Assembly (NCBI GenBank): GCA_002329405.1
Contig: DCTE01000039.1
Location: 1 to 18,293 of the forward strand
Origin: Ruminococcaceae bacterium UBA1448
Lineage (GTDB): Bacteria; Bacillota; Clostridia; Oscillospirales; Ruminococcaceae
DNA: 18,293 nucleotides
Direction: 5' to 3'
In this document: positions 5,199 to 12,809 of the stretch, in pieces
Layout of the letters: the number at the start of each line of letters is the position of its first letter
Position numbering within the stretch: the first letter of the stretch is position 1
Program-made: the position numbers and the translations under genes
Notes under the pieces: model-generated
What the model saw: the letters and a program-made list of their open reading frames with translations, nothing else
Told to the model about the DNA's origin: nothing
Databases searched by the model: none

Positions 5199-7859
5199 CT
5201 ATCCTGCCCTATCCATACCGGCTGCCGCAATCGGAACCGACACATCCGGTTCCCTGCGGGAAGAAAACAGCAAATCGGTTACACCCGAAAGAACAGGGGC
5301 AAACAGCACGCTGCCCAGAATAAACAGCATATCTTCCAGCCCGAGCGGTACCGTCTCCAGCACCGCTGCAAGCGGCGGAAACCATACCGACATCGCCATC
5401 ACTGCAACCGATACACATACCGCTCCAATCAGCCGGATGTTGCCCAATGGGTTCATCTTCCAGATACTGACCCGCTCACTCCGGCACTCAAAAACATGGA
5501 ACAGCTGACAGGAAACCAGTGTGACAAATGCCGCTGTCCGCGCAGTCGCCAAATCTGTTCCAAGGAAATGGCTGAAAACAAACAGGGTCGTCAATCCGAT
5601 CAGGCATCCCCGAAACAAAATTTTTCCCAACAGCCCTCCGGCAAAGATACTCTCCCCAGCATTTCTGGGTGGGCGGTCCATCAGTCCTTTTTCGGCCGGT
5701 TCCAGCCCCAGTGCAATGGCAGGCAATCCATCGGTCACCAGATTGACAATCAGAATGTGTATCGGCATCAGAACGACCGGCATCCCCATCATAATTCCCA
5801 GGAACATCGTCAATACCTCACCAATGTTGCAGGAAAGCAGATAGCGGATAAACCCCCGGATATTCTGGTAAATCGCCCGCCCTTCTTCGACAGCTGCAAC
5901 CAGTGTCGCGAAGTTGTCGTCCATCAGCACCAGATCGGACGCCTCACGGGTCACATCCGTCCCGCCAAGCCCCATCGACACGCCGATATCTGCTTCCCGC
6001 ACAGCCGGTGCGTCATTGACGCCATCTCCTGTCATCGCGGTGATATGCCCTGCTGCACGCAGGGCGCGGACGATCATCAGCTTATGACGAGGGGAAACAC
6101 GGGCAAACACCGTCGTTTTCATGATTGCACGAAGACGTTCTTCCTCGCCCAGCTGGTCCAGTTCTGCGCCGGTCAGAATCCCGTCCCCTTCATGCCAGAT
6201 GCCGGTCTGTGCAGCGATTGCGCGGGCAGTCAACTGATGGTCACCAGTGATCATCACCGGACGGATTCCAGCCTTACGGCAGAGCCGCACCGCCTCCCGC
6301 ACCTCTTTTCTGGGCGGGTCAATCATTCCGGCCAATCCAAGAAAGGTCATCCCCTGCTCAGCATTCTCTCCTGCCGATTCTCCGTCCGGCAAAGACCGAA
6401 TAGCTGCTGCAAGCACCCGGAGGCCGGACGCCGCCATCTTTTCGGTTGCAGCGGTGACCTCCCGGCGCATTTTCTGATCAAGTGCCACGACCTGGCCGCC
6501 CAGCTGGATATGGCTGCACCGGGACAGCAGGCAGTCACAGCCGCCTTTGCAGAACAGCAGACGCCCTTCGCCCGACCTGACGATCACCGACATCCGTTTG
6601 CGGATGGAATCAAACGGGACTTCCCCGACGCGGCGATATTCTTCCGCCAGCGTCCGCCGCTGCAATCCCACACCTGCCGCTGCTGTACAAAGGGCTGTTT
6701 CGGTCGGGTCACCGGTATAACCGCCGTCCTTTCCCTCGATGACATCGCTGCAAAGTGAAAATACCGTCAGTGCCATCCTGCCTGCCGGCTCCTTGACCGG
6801 ATCATCCGGCTTCCCATGACGGGAAAAACCGGAACTGCCTTCCCCTGCTTCCCAGAAATCACCTGACAGCCACAGGGCACTGACTGTCATCCGGTTGGTG
6901 GTCAGCGTACCGGTCTTGTCGGTACAGATCACATCGGCACATCCGAGCGTCTCCACCGCCGACAGCTTGCGCAGCAGCGCATTGCGGGAAACCATCCGCC
7001 GCACTGCCAGCGCTAAACTGATTGTGACAATCGCCGGCAGCCCTTCGGGAACGGCCGCAACAGCCAGACTGATACCGGTCATCAGCATGTTGCGCAGGTC
7101 TTCTCCCCGCAGCACCCCTGCGGCCGAAACCAGCGCACAGATCACCAGGCAGCCAATCGCAATATATTTGCCCAGCTGGTCCAACTTTTTTTGCAGCGGC
7201 GTCTGTTCATCGGGGATTTCTGCCAGCATCCCGGCAATCCTTCCCATCTGAGTGGACATTCCGATTGCACAGACCCGCGCCATCCCAGAGCCTGCGACCG
7301 CTGTTGTCCCCATATAGACCATATCCTTGCGGTCGGGCAGGTTTTCGGGCGGTGTGCTCCCCTGAAACGAGATCTTGCCGCAGGCGACCGATTCTCCGGT
7401 CAGCATCGACTCATCCGCCGCCAGTCCCGCCGATTCGAGTACCACCGCGTCAGCCGGAATCCGGTCGCCCGCCTCCAGCTGGATGATATCATCCGGCACC
7501 AGTTCCGTTGCGGCAATCGCGGTCAGCTCCCCGTCCCGCCAGACCCGCGCTTTGGGTGCGGCCATTCCCCGCAGCGCATCCAGCGTCTTTTCCGCCCTGT
7601 ACTCCTGTACAAAGCTCATCACGCCGTTTAAGAATACGATGACGGCAATTGTCAGCGCTTCCGCGTATTCGCCTGTCAGGACGCTGATCACCGTCCCACC
7701 CAGCAGCACCAGCGTCAGAAAATCCTTGAACTGGCTGACAAAGACGGCAAAGGGATGCACCTTTTTCCCCTCGGCCAGCCGGTTTTCGCCATATTGCTTC
7801 TGTCTCTCAGCGACCTCCCGGCCGGTCAGTCCGCCGGGCTGTTCCATCATCCGACTCAT
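5199..7859 (-). CDS. P2A-type (SERCA-like) calcium-transporting ATPase
   Basis: Membrane pump of the P-type ATPase superfamily, most likely exporting Ca2+ with ATP hydrolysis. The 886-residue length is normal for P2A pumps. Landmarks in order: actuator loop TGES at 154-157; TM4 PEGL at 271-274; phosphorylation motif DKTGT with D314; ATP-binding region with KGG at 438-440 (usually KGAPE); TGD at 538-540; hinge TGDGVNDAP at 610-618. In the C-terminal membrane part, E681 (CNIGEVLTM, TM5) and N706 with D710 (NLVTDG, TM6) match calcium ligands of SERCA, which favours Ca2+ over Na+/K+ or Mg2+. A GGATGGTGGG stretch precedes ATG 7859. It is probably a separate transcription unit, because a terminator at 7951-7991 isolates it from the ilv operon upstream. 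Confidence 0.93.
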   Translation of the reverse strand: MSRMMEQPGGLTGREVAERQKQYGENRLAEGKKVHPFAVFVSQFKDFLTLVLLGGTVISVLTGEYAEALTIAVIVFLNGVMSFVQEYRAEKTLDALRGMAAPKARVWRDGELTAIAATELVPDDIIQLEAGDRIPADAVVLESAGLAADESMLTGESVACGKISFQGSTPPENLPDRKDMVYMGTTAVAGSGMARVCAIGMSTQMGRIAGMLAEIPDEQTPLQKKLDQLGKYIAIGCLVICALVSAAGVLRGEDLRNMLMTGISLAVAAVPEGLPAIVTISLALAVRRMVSRNALLRKLSAVETLGCADVICTDKTGTLTTNRMTVSALWLSGDFWEAGEGSSGFSRHGKPDDPVKEPAGRMALTVFSLCSDVIEGKDGGYTGDPTETALCTAAAGVGLQRRTLAEEYRRVGEVPFDSIRKRMSVIVRSGEGRLLFCKGGCDCLLSRCSHIQLGGQVVALDQKMRREVTAATEKMAASGLRVLAAAIRSLPDGESAGENAEQGMTFLGLAGMIDPPRKEVREAVRLCRKAGIRPVMITGDHQLTARAIAAQTGIWHEGDGILTGAELDQLGEEERLRAIMKTTVFARVSPRHKLMIVRALRAAGHITAMTGDGVNDAPAVREADIGVSMGLGGTDVTREASDLVLMDDNFATLVAAVEEGRAIYQNIRGFIRYLLSCNIGEVLTMFLGIMMGMPVVLMPIHILIVNLVTDGLPAIALGLEPAEKGLMDRPPRNAGESIFAGGLLGKILFRGCLIGLTTLFVFSHFLGTDLATARTAAFVTLVSCQLFHVFECRSERVSIWKMNPLGNIRLIGAVCVSVAVMAMSVWFPPLAAVLETVPLGLEDMLFILGSVLFAPVLSGVTDLLFSSRREPDVSVPIAAAGMDRAG

Positions 7860-7950
7860 TGTCTCCCACCATCCTTCCGCTATCCCATGTGTATGCTGGT
7901 CGGACGGGGTTTAGATATCCAAAATCGCAAAATCTCCTGCCAACAGAGCA

Positions 7951-7991
7951 AAAAAACATCCTGTACAGAGGATTTCCACCGTACAGGATGT
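7951..7991 (-). terminator. Rho-independent terminator of the ilv-SDR operon
   Basis: On the minus strand, ACATCCTGTAC (7981-7991) pairs perfectly with GTACAGGATGT (7956-7966) across a 14-nt loop, followed by a T-run (7951-7956). This ends transcription coming from the SDR gene, about 210 nt downstream of its stop, and separates it from the calcium ATPase gene. Confidence 0.88.
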
Positions 7992-8203
7992 GATACTGTC
8001 GATCCGATATAGTTTGCGGCTATCCATAGATAACACGAAAAAACGTATAACCAATGCAGACAAGGGAGCGCAGATTCTTAGAAAAATAACCTAAACTCCG
8101 CACAATCTGCCCGGCGCGTTCGCTATGGCTGTTATTTTCACAACCGAGCGAATCGGAACGTGAGCGACCGATGCGAACTAGGAAGCGCAGGCACTGCGCC
8201 TAG
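7992..8203. repeat. Noncoding block of several inverted repeats after the SDR gene
   Basis: The 340-nt gap between the ATPase and SDR genes (7860-8199) contains the operon terminator and this block, with no coding frame I can support. Four arm pairs are visible. They are GCAGATT/AATCTGC (8070-8076 and 8104-8110), GAAAAATAAC/GTTATTTTC (8081-8090 and 8131-8139, one bulge), CGAATCGG/CCGATGCG (8149-8156 and 8168-8175, one mismatch), and GCGCAG/CTGCGC with outer CTAG/CTAG (8178-8203, with a 3-nt bulge). The last palindrome includes the SDR stop codon TAG. This could be an intergenic repeat element or a structured 3' UTR. The function is unknown. Confidence 0.45.
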
Positions 8204-8937
8204 ATGACCAGGCCGCCGTTGACTGCCAGCACCTGGCCGGTGATAAACCCGGCCTGGTCGGAAGCAAGATAATACAGCGCATTGGCGACGTCCGCTGGCT
8301 GACCCAGCCGCATCAGCGGCGTCTCTTCCTTCAGCCCTTCCAGCGTCTGCTCATCCAGCTCCCGGTTCATCTCGGTCATAATGACACCGGGTGCCACGCA
8401 GTTGACCCGGATACCGGACGGCCCGAGTTCCTTGGCAAGTGCCTTGGTAAAGGCGATCACAGCCCCTTTTGCCGCCGAATAAGCGACCTCACAGGACGCG
8501 CCGACCTGTCCCCACATCGAAGATACATTCAGGATGACCCCGCCTTCATGACGGCGGACCATCTCCCGCGCCGCGAGCTGGGAGCAGTAAAAGGTTCCCC
8601 TGACCGATGTGTCAAAAACCGTGTCCCACTCGGGAATGCTGATGTCGGTAAACAGCCCGATGTTGGCGACCGCCGCATTGTTGATCAGCACATCCACCCG
8701 GCCAAACGCCCGGTGGGCCTCTTCAAACAGCTTTCCAACCTGTTCATGGTCACAGACGTCGGCTGTCACGGCAATCGCCGAACCGGGACGGACCGCGTTA
8801 TATTCTGCCGCCGCCTGGCGGATACGCTCGGGATGGCGGGCGTTGAGGACAACATGATCCCCCTTCTCCCAGAACAGACGGGCGGTCTGCTCACCGATGC
8901 CGCGGCCTGAACCGGTAATCAAAACAGTGCGGCTCAT
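8200..8937 (-). CDS. SDR family NAD(P)-dependent oxidoreductase, FabG-like
   Basis: Classical short-chain dehydrogenase/reductase with a Rossmann fold, 245 residues. The cofactor loop TGSGRGIG is at 8-15, NNA at 86-88, and the catalytic residues are S140, Y153 and K157 (VAYSAAKGA). C-terminal motifs include IRVNCVAPGVIMTEMN and ITGQVLAVNGG. NARHPER after the second beta strand suggests NADP(H), by inference. The asparagine of the N-S-Y-K tetrad seems replaced by S111 (DTSVRGTF). It resembles 3-oxoacyl-ACP reductases, but the fatty acid cluster is absent, so the substrate is open. The start codon overlaps the ilvA stop (ATGA, 8934-8937), and no clear ribosome binding site precedes it, so translation probably depends on ilvA. 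Hence it should be part of the T-box-controlled operon. Confidence 0.9.
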   Translation of the reverse strand: MSRTVLITGSGRGIGEQTARLFWEKGDHVVLNARHPERIRQAAAEYNAVRPGSAIAVTADVCDHEQVGKLFEEAHRAFGRVDVLINNAAVANIGLFTDISIPEWDTVFDTSVRGTFYCSQLAAREMVRRHEGGVILNVSSMWGQVGASCEVAYSAAKGAVIAFTKALAKELGPSGIRVNCVAPGVIMTEMNRELDEQTLEGLKEETPLMRLGQPADVANALYYLASDQAGFITGQVLAVNGGLVI

Positions 8938-10133
8938 TTGGATACAATCTGATAGCCGTTCTGCGCAAGCAGCTGTTTGACTTCTTCCGCATGTGCCTTA
9001 TTTCTGGTCTCCATCTGAAGGCTGAGGAAACAGGAATTGATATCCATATCAATATCGCTTCTGGTGTGACGGACCGAGATGATGTTTGCACCGGTCGAAG
9101 CGATGATATCGCTGACAATCGTCAGTTCGCCCGGCTTGTCTGCCAGCGCGATTGTCACATCCAGCAGCCGGCCTTCCATCAGCAGGCCTCTGGAAATGAC
9201 GCGGGACAGGATATTGACGTCAATATTGCCGCCCGAAACAACACAGACAACCTTTTTGCCTTTCACGTCGATCTTGCCGAACATGCAGGCCGCGACCGAA
9301 ACCGCTCCGGCACCTTCCGAAACCATCTTCTGCTGTTCGATCATCGCGAGGATAGCCGTTGCAATCTCGTCATCGGTGACGGTGACGATCTCATCGACAT
9401 ACTTTTCGCACAGCTGATAAGTCAGATCGCCCGGATGCTTGACCGCGATACCGTCTGCAAAGGTGGATACGCTGTCCAGTGTCAGCTGCTCGTGCTCCCG
9501 GATGGAATTGTACATCGAAGGAGCACCTGCTGCCTGGACACCGTATACCTTAACACGGGGATTCAGCGACTTGACCGCAAACGCCACGCCGGAAATCAGC
9601 CCACCGCCGCCAACCGGCACGACTACCGCGTCGACATCGGCCATATCGGTCAGAATCTCCAGGCCAATCGTTCCCTGACCAGCGATGACATCCTCATCGT
9701 CATACGGATGGATAAAGGTCTTGCCGGTTTCCTTCTGGATTTCAACCGCGCGGGCATATGCGTCATCATAAACACCCTTGACCAGCACGACCTCGGCACC
9801 GTAGCTCTTGGTCGCCTCAACCTTGGAGATCGGCGCACCGGCAGGAATGCAGATGGTCGCCTGGATCCCGTTGGCTTTTGCCGCCAGCGCGACGCCCTGG
9901 GCATGGTTGCCGGCCGAACAGGCGATCACACCTGCGTCCTTTTCCTGCTGCGAAAGCTGGGACATCTTATAATAAGCACCGCGGACCTTGAACGAACCGG
10001 TCACCTGCAAATTTTCCGGCTTCAGATAGAGTTCACAGCCGGGGCAGAGTTTCGGCGCCGCAACCAGTTCGGTCGGATGCAGGACCTTTTTCAGGATAAA
10101 AGACGCCTGATAAACCTTATCGAGTGAAAACAT
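8934..10133 (-). CDS. ilvA: Threonine deaminase (threonine ammonia-lyase) with C-terminal ACT domain
   Basis: PLP enzyme that converts L-threonine to 2-oxobutanoate and ammonia, the committed step to isoleucine. About 399 residues. K51 in TGSFKVRGA (counted from the ATG at 10139) is the Schiff-base lysine, SAGNHAQG at 75-82 and the glycine loop PVGGGGLISG (about 175-184) hold PLP, and residues about 325-401 form a single ACT-like regulatory domain (DVTIALADKPGELTIVSDII). This is the short form with one ACT domain, as in many Firmicutes, not the 514-residue enterobacterial form. Two ATGs exist. The one at 10139 has AAAGGGA only 1 nt upstream, whereas 10133 has 7 nt spacing, so 10133 is the better start. 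It lies 93 nt after ilvN in the ilvBNA order and overlaps the SDR gene. Confidence 0.93.
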   Translation of the reverse strand: MFSLDKVYQASFILKKVLHPTELVAAPKLCPGCELYLKPENLQVTGSFKVRGAYYKMSQLSQQEKDAGVIACSAGNHAQGVALAAKANGIQATICIPAGAPISKVEATKSYGAEVVLVKGVYDDAYARAVEIQKETGKTFIHPYDDEDVIAGQGTIGLEILTDMADVDAVVVPVGGGGLISGVAFAVKSLNPRVKVYGVQAAGAPSMYNSIREHEQLTLDSVSTFADGIAVKHPGDLTYQLCEKYVDEIVTVTDDEIATAILAMIEQQKMVSEGAGAVSVAACMFGKIDVKGKKVVCVVSGGNIDVNILSRVISRGLLMEGRLLDVTIALADKPGELTIVSDIIASTGANIISVRHTRSDIDMDINSCFLSLQMETRNKAHAEEVKQLLAQNGYQIVSK

Positions 10134-10226
10134 ATTCATTTCCCTTTCTCATTCTGAAATCTCACCCACGGGTTGTTCAAAAGGACGGCTCGGGGGAATC
10201 CATATTTCATTGACAGTGCCGTGCTT

Positions 10227-10706
10227 TCAGGAAACCGTCATCGCCATTGCACCGGTGCGGATCATTTCCAGCACGCCAAACGGTTTCAGCATTTCGACAA
10301 ACGAATTCAGCTGCCGCATATCGCCCGACAGTTCCAATGCCATTGCATCCTGTCCAACCTGCAAAACGCTTGCGTGAAAAGCGTTCGCAATCGCAATCAG
10401 CTGGGCGCCGCTCTCCTCATTTTTCCTGACCTTGATCATCATATGTTCCCGCAGGATGACCTTGTCCGCATCCAGGATCTCGACTGACACAACGTCATAC
10501 AGCTTATCCAGCTGCTTTTCGACCTGCCGCGCAATCCGGTTGTCGCCCCGCACGACAATAAAAATCTGAGATACCTCCGGGTCGAGGTTCTGGGCAGCGA
10601 CAATGCTCTGGATATTGAAGAAACGGCGGCTGAACAGCGCACAAACGCGCTGCAGAAGGCCAGGGCAGTTGTGGGCGGTAACTTTTACCAGAATATCTTT
10701 TTCCAT
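10227..10706 (-). CDS. ilvN: Acetolactate synthase small (regulatory) subunit
   Basis: Regulatory subunit that activates the catalytic subunit IlvB and usually mediates feedback inhibition by valine. The 159-residue length is typical of the IlvH/IlvN type. An ACT domain occupies about 4-78 (VKVTAHNCPGLLQRVCALFS, then RRFFNIQSI and SQIFIVVRGDN). The C-terminal ALS_ss_C-like half follows (REHMMIKVRKNEES to the end). The family glycine-rich N-P/C-G-L/V loop is present as HNCPGLLQRV. AGGAGGG sits 6 nt before ATG 10706, and the gene starts 12 nt after ilvB. Confidence 0.94.
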   Translation of the reverse strand: MEKDILVKVTAHNCPGLLQRVCALFSRRFFNIQSIVAAQNLDPEVSQIFIVVRGDNRIARQVEKQLDKLYDVVSVEILDADKVILREHMMIKVRKNEESGAQLIAIANAFHASVLQVGQDAMALELSGDMRQLNSFVEMLKPFGVLEMIRTGAMAMTVS

Positions 10707-10718
10707 CTTGTTCCCTCC

Positions 10719-12386
10719 TCAAATCGACAGCATCGGTTCTTCGACGGACTTTCCGCCCGGAACCATCGGCAGGACGTTGATATCCTTATCAATCAGGCAG
10801 TTGACCAGCACCGGTTCGCCTGCTGCAATCGCTGCTTCCAGCACGGGACGGATATCTTCCCGTTTTGCAATGGTCATTGCCTTAACCCCAAAGCCCTGTG
10901 CAAGCAGTTCATAGTTGGTCTTTTTCTCCAGCGTCGTCTGGGAGAAACGCTTGCCGTAAAACAGCCGCTGCCACTGACGGACCATGCCGAGCACACCGTT
11001 GTTGAAGATCAGCTCAATCACCGGGATATTATACCGGGCGGCAGTTGCCAGCTCGTTGCAGTTCATATGGAAGGACCCATCGCCTGCCGCGTTGACGACA
11101 ATGCTGTCCGGGTTGCCCAGCTGGGTACCGATCGCCGCACCCAAGCCAAAGCCCATCGTCCCCAGACCGCCGGAGGTGATCATCTGACGGGGATGACGGA
11201 AGGTGAAGTACTGGGCCGCCCACATCTGATGCTGTCCGACCTCAGTGGTGACAATTGCTTCGCCGCCGGTCAGATCATACAACGTTTCAAAAACTTCCTT
11301 GGGGGTAACACCGTCCTCGGTCATCGGCTGCTGCGCCAGCGGGAATTCGGTCTTCCAGGCACCGACCTGTCCCATCCAAGCTGCATGGTGCATATCGGGG
11401 AGCGCTTCGCACAGTGCCGAAAGGATCGCCTTTGCGTCCCCTTTCAGGCGGATATTAACCTCCACGTTCTTATTGAATTCAGCCGGGTCAATGTCAATCT
11501 GCAAAATCTTGCAATTTTTGCCGAATGTCCCGGTATCGCAGGTAACGCGGTCAGAAAAACGGGTGCCGACCGCGATCAGCAGGTCGCAGTCACGGATGCA
11601 GTTGGACGCGGTCTTGGTCCCATGCATGCCCAGCATCCCGATATACCGTTCACTGCGCTGGTCGAAACCGCCCTGGCACATCAGCGAACAGGAGACCGGC
11701 GCGTCCACCTTTTCAACAAACTGCGCCAGTTCTTCCGCCGCTTCCGCACCGATCACACCGCCGCCGGCATAGATAAACGGGCGTTCGCTTTCCTTAATCA
11801 TCTCAACCGCCTTTAAGAACCATCCGTGATCCGGCATCGGCGGCTGTTCAATCGGGGCCGGCTGTACAGGCGTATATTCACAGCTCTGGGCGGTGATATC
11901 CTTCGGCACGTCGATCAGGACCGGGCCTTTACGACCGGTCTGGGCGATGCGGAACGCCTCCCGGATAATCCCGGCGAGGTCTTCCACCCGGCGGACCAGG
12001 AAGTTATGCTTGGTAACCGGCATCGTCACACCGGTGATATCCACCTCCTGGAAGGAGTCCAGGCCCAGCTGGGGGCTGGTGACGTTGCCAGTGATCGCAA
12101 CAACCGGAACCGAATCCATATACGCAGTCGCAATACCGGTCACCAGGTTGGTTGCGCCGGGTCCGCTGGTCGCAAGACATACCCCAACCCGTCCGGTCGA
12201 ACGGGCATATCCGTCAGCAGCATGGGCCGCGCCCTGTTCATGAGAGGTCAGCACATGGCGAATCTCCGGGCATTTATACAGCGCGTCATAAATATTCAGC
12301 ACTGCGCCGCCCGGATAACCGAAAATCGTATCCACCTTCTGTTCCAGAAGGCACTGCAAGATAATTTCTGAACCTGTCAACAGCAT
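10719..12386 (-). CDS. ilvB: Acetolactate synthase large (catalytic) subunit
   Basis: Thiamine diphosphate and FAD enzyme that joins two pyruvates to acetolactate (valine and leucine branch) or pyruvate with 2-oxobutanoate (isoleucine branch). 555 residues from the chosen start. The catalytic glutamate is E50 (LTSHEQGAAHAADGYA), the FAD-associated middle domain covers about 190-340, and the ThDP motif begins GDGS at 436-439 and ends NN at 462-463. The open frame runs upstream to 12539, but that part lies inside the T-box leader and its terminator. ATG 12386 is preceded by GAGAAAGGA with 10 nt spacing and begins the conserved domain, so I take it as the start. First gene of the ilvBNA-SDR operon. 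Confidence 0.96.
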   Translation of the reverse strand: MLLTGSEIILQCLLEQKVDTIFGYPGGAVLNIYDALYKCPEIRHVLTSHEQGAAHAADGYARSTGRVGVCLATSGPGATNLVTGIATAYMDSVPVVAITGNVTSPQLGLDSFQEVDITGVTMPVTKHNFLVRRVEDLAGIIREAFRIAQTGRKGPVLIDVPKDITAQSCEYTPVQPAPIEQPPMPDHGWFLKAVEMIKESERPFIYAGGGVIGAEAAEELAQFVEKVDAPVSCSLMCQGGFDQRSERYIGMLGMHGTKTASNCIRDCDLLIAVGTRFSDRVTCDTGTFGKNCKILQIDIDPAEFNKNVEVNIRLKGDAKAILSALCEALPDMHHAAWMGQVGAWKTEFPLAQQPMTEDGVTPKEVFETLYDLTGGEAIVTTEVGQHQMWAAQYFTFRHPRQMITSGGLGTMGFGLGAAIGTQLGNPDSIVVNAAGDGSFHMNCNELATAARYNIPVIELIFNNGVLGMVRQWQRLFYGKRFSQTTLEKKTNYELLAQGFGVKAMTIAKREDIRPVLEAAIAAGEPVLVNCLIDKDINVLPMVPGGKSVEEPMLSI

Positions 12387-12451
12387 CTGTTCAACATCCT
12401 TTCTCTTCTCTGCGGTAAACTCCTCAAAACCGCGTCCGGGTATCTTTGACG

Positions 12452-12495
12452 AAAATAAAAAGGCTTTCATCTCCTTCTCCAAAGAGATGAAAGCC
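12452..12495 (-). terminator. T-box conditional terminator
   Basis: On the minus strand, GGCTTTCATCTC (12484-12495) and GAGATGAAAGCC (12462-12473) pair perfectly across a 10-nt loop and are followed by TTTTTATTTT (12452-12461). The left arm competes with the antiterminator formed by the GTGGTACCGTGG element upstream. Binding of uncharged tRNA should favour antitermination. Confidence 0.92.
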
Positions 12496-12728
12496 TCCGG
12501 CTTCCACGGTACCACTCCTGTTGCCATGCCCGCCGGCATGGCCGCTCATCACGCATCCAGCAATGCGCTTTCCCATAACGGAGGATTCCGAACCCGCTTA
12601 CTCGTTTCCTTTCAGAGGCCTGCTCAAGGGGGATAGAATCATTTCATCCTTACGCCGCCTTACACCAGCCGGCAGCTCTCTGCGGTAAATTTGAAAGTTC
12701 GTCCCTATCATCGCATTTAAATATTTAT
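12452..12728 (-). promoter_or_regulatory. T-box riboswitch leader of the ilv operon
   Basis: Transcribed leader upstream of ilvB that senses uncharged tRNA. On the minus strand a Stem I type stretch includes CAGAGAGCTGCCGG and GGTGTAAGGCGGCG. Much later comes GGAGTGGTACCGTGG, close to the T-box consensus; its UGGU would pair with the tRNA ACCA end, fitting the A discriminator of Ile, Leu and Val tRNAs. A terminator follows. The specifier codon is probably near 12632-12639, where AUU, CUA and AUC occur in overlapping frames. The first and last are isoleucine and the second leucine; I cannot decide between them by eye. Well supported by the T-box signature, terminator and gene context. Confidence 0.9.
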
Positions 12729-12733
12729 ATACT

Positions 12734-12762
12734 ATTATATGCGAAATCCGACAGGATGTCAA
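12734..12762 (-). promoter_or_regulatory. Consensus sigma-A promoter of the ilvBNA-SDR operon
   Basis: On the minus strand TTGACA (12757-12762) and TATAAT (12734-12739) are perfect and separated by 17 nt. Control is thus expected mainly through the T-box attenuator, not initiation. The 3' end of dinB (12810) lies just upstream with no clear terminator between. Confidence 0.93.
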
Positions 12763-12809
12763 GACCCATTCCTACGAAAAGTTTTCCCCCTGTCCAGCCA
12801 TTTTCCACA

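Noticed and set aside
5496..6758. Plus-strand open frame of 420 codons
   Set aside because: Antisense to the calcium ATPase, whose full set of motifs proves the minus strand; the frame has no recognisable domain and is rich in Gln, His, Cys and Arg.
10671..11816. Plus-strand open frame of 381 codons
   Set aside because: Antisense to ilvB; no domain and no start signal.
12387..12539. N-terminal extension of IlvB from an upstream ATG
   Set aside because: It would translate the T-box antiterminator and terminator. ATG 12386 has a ribosome binding site and begins the conserved domain.
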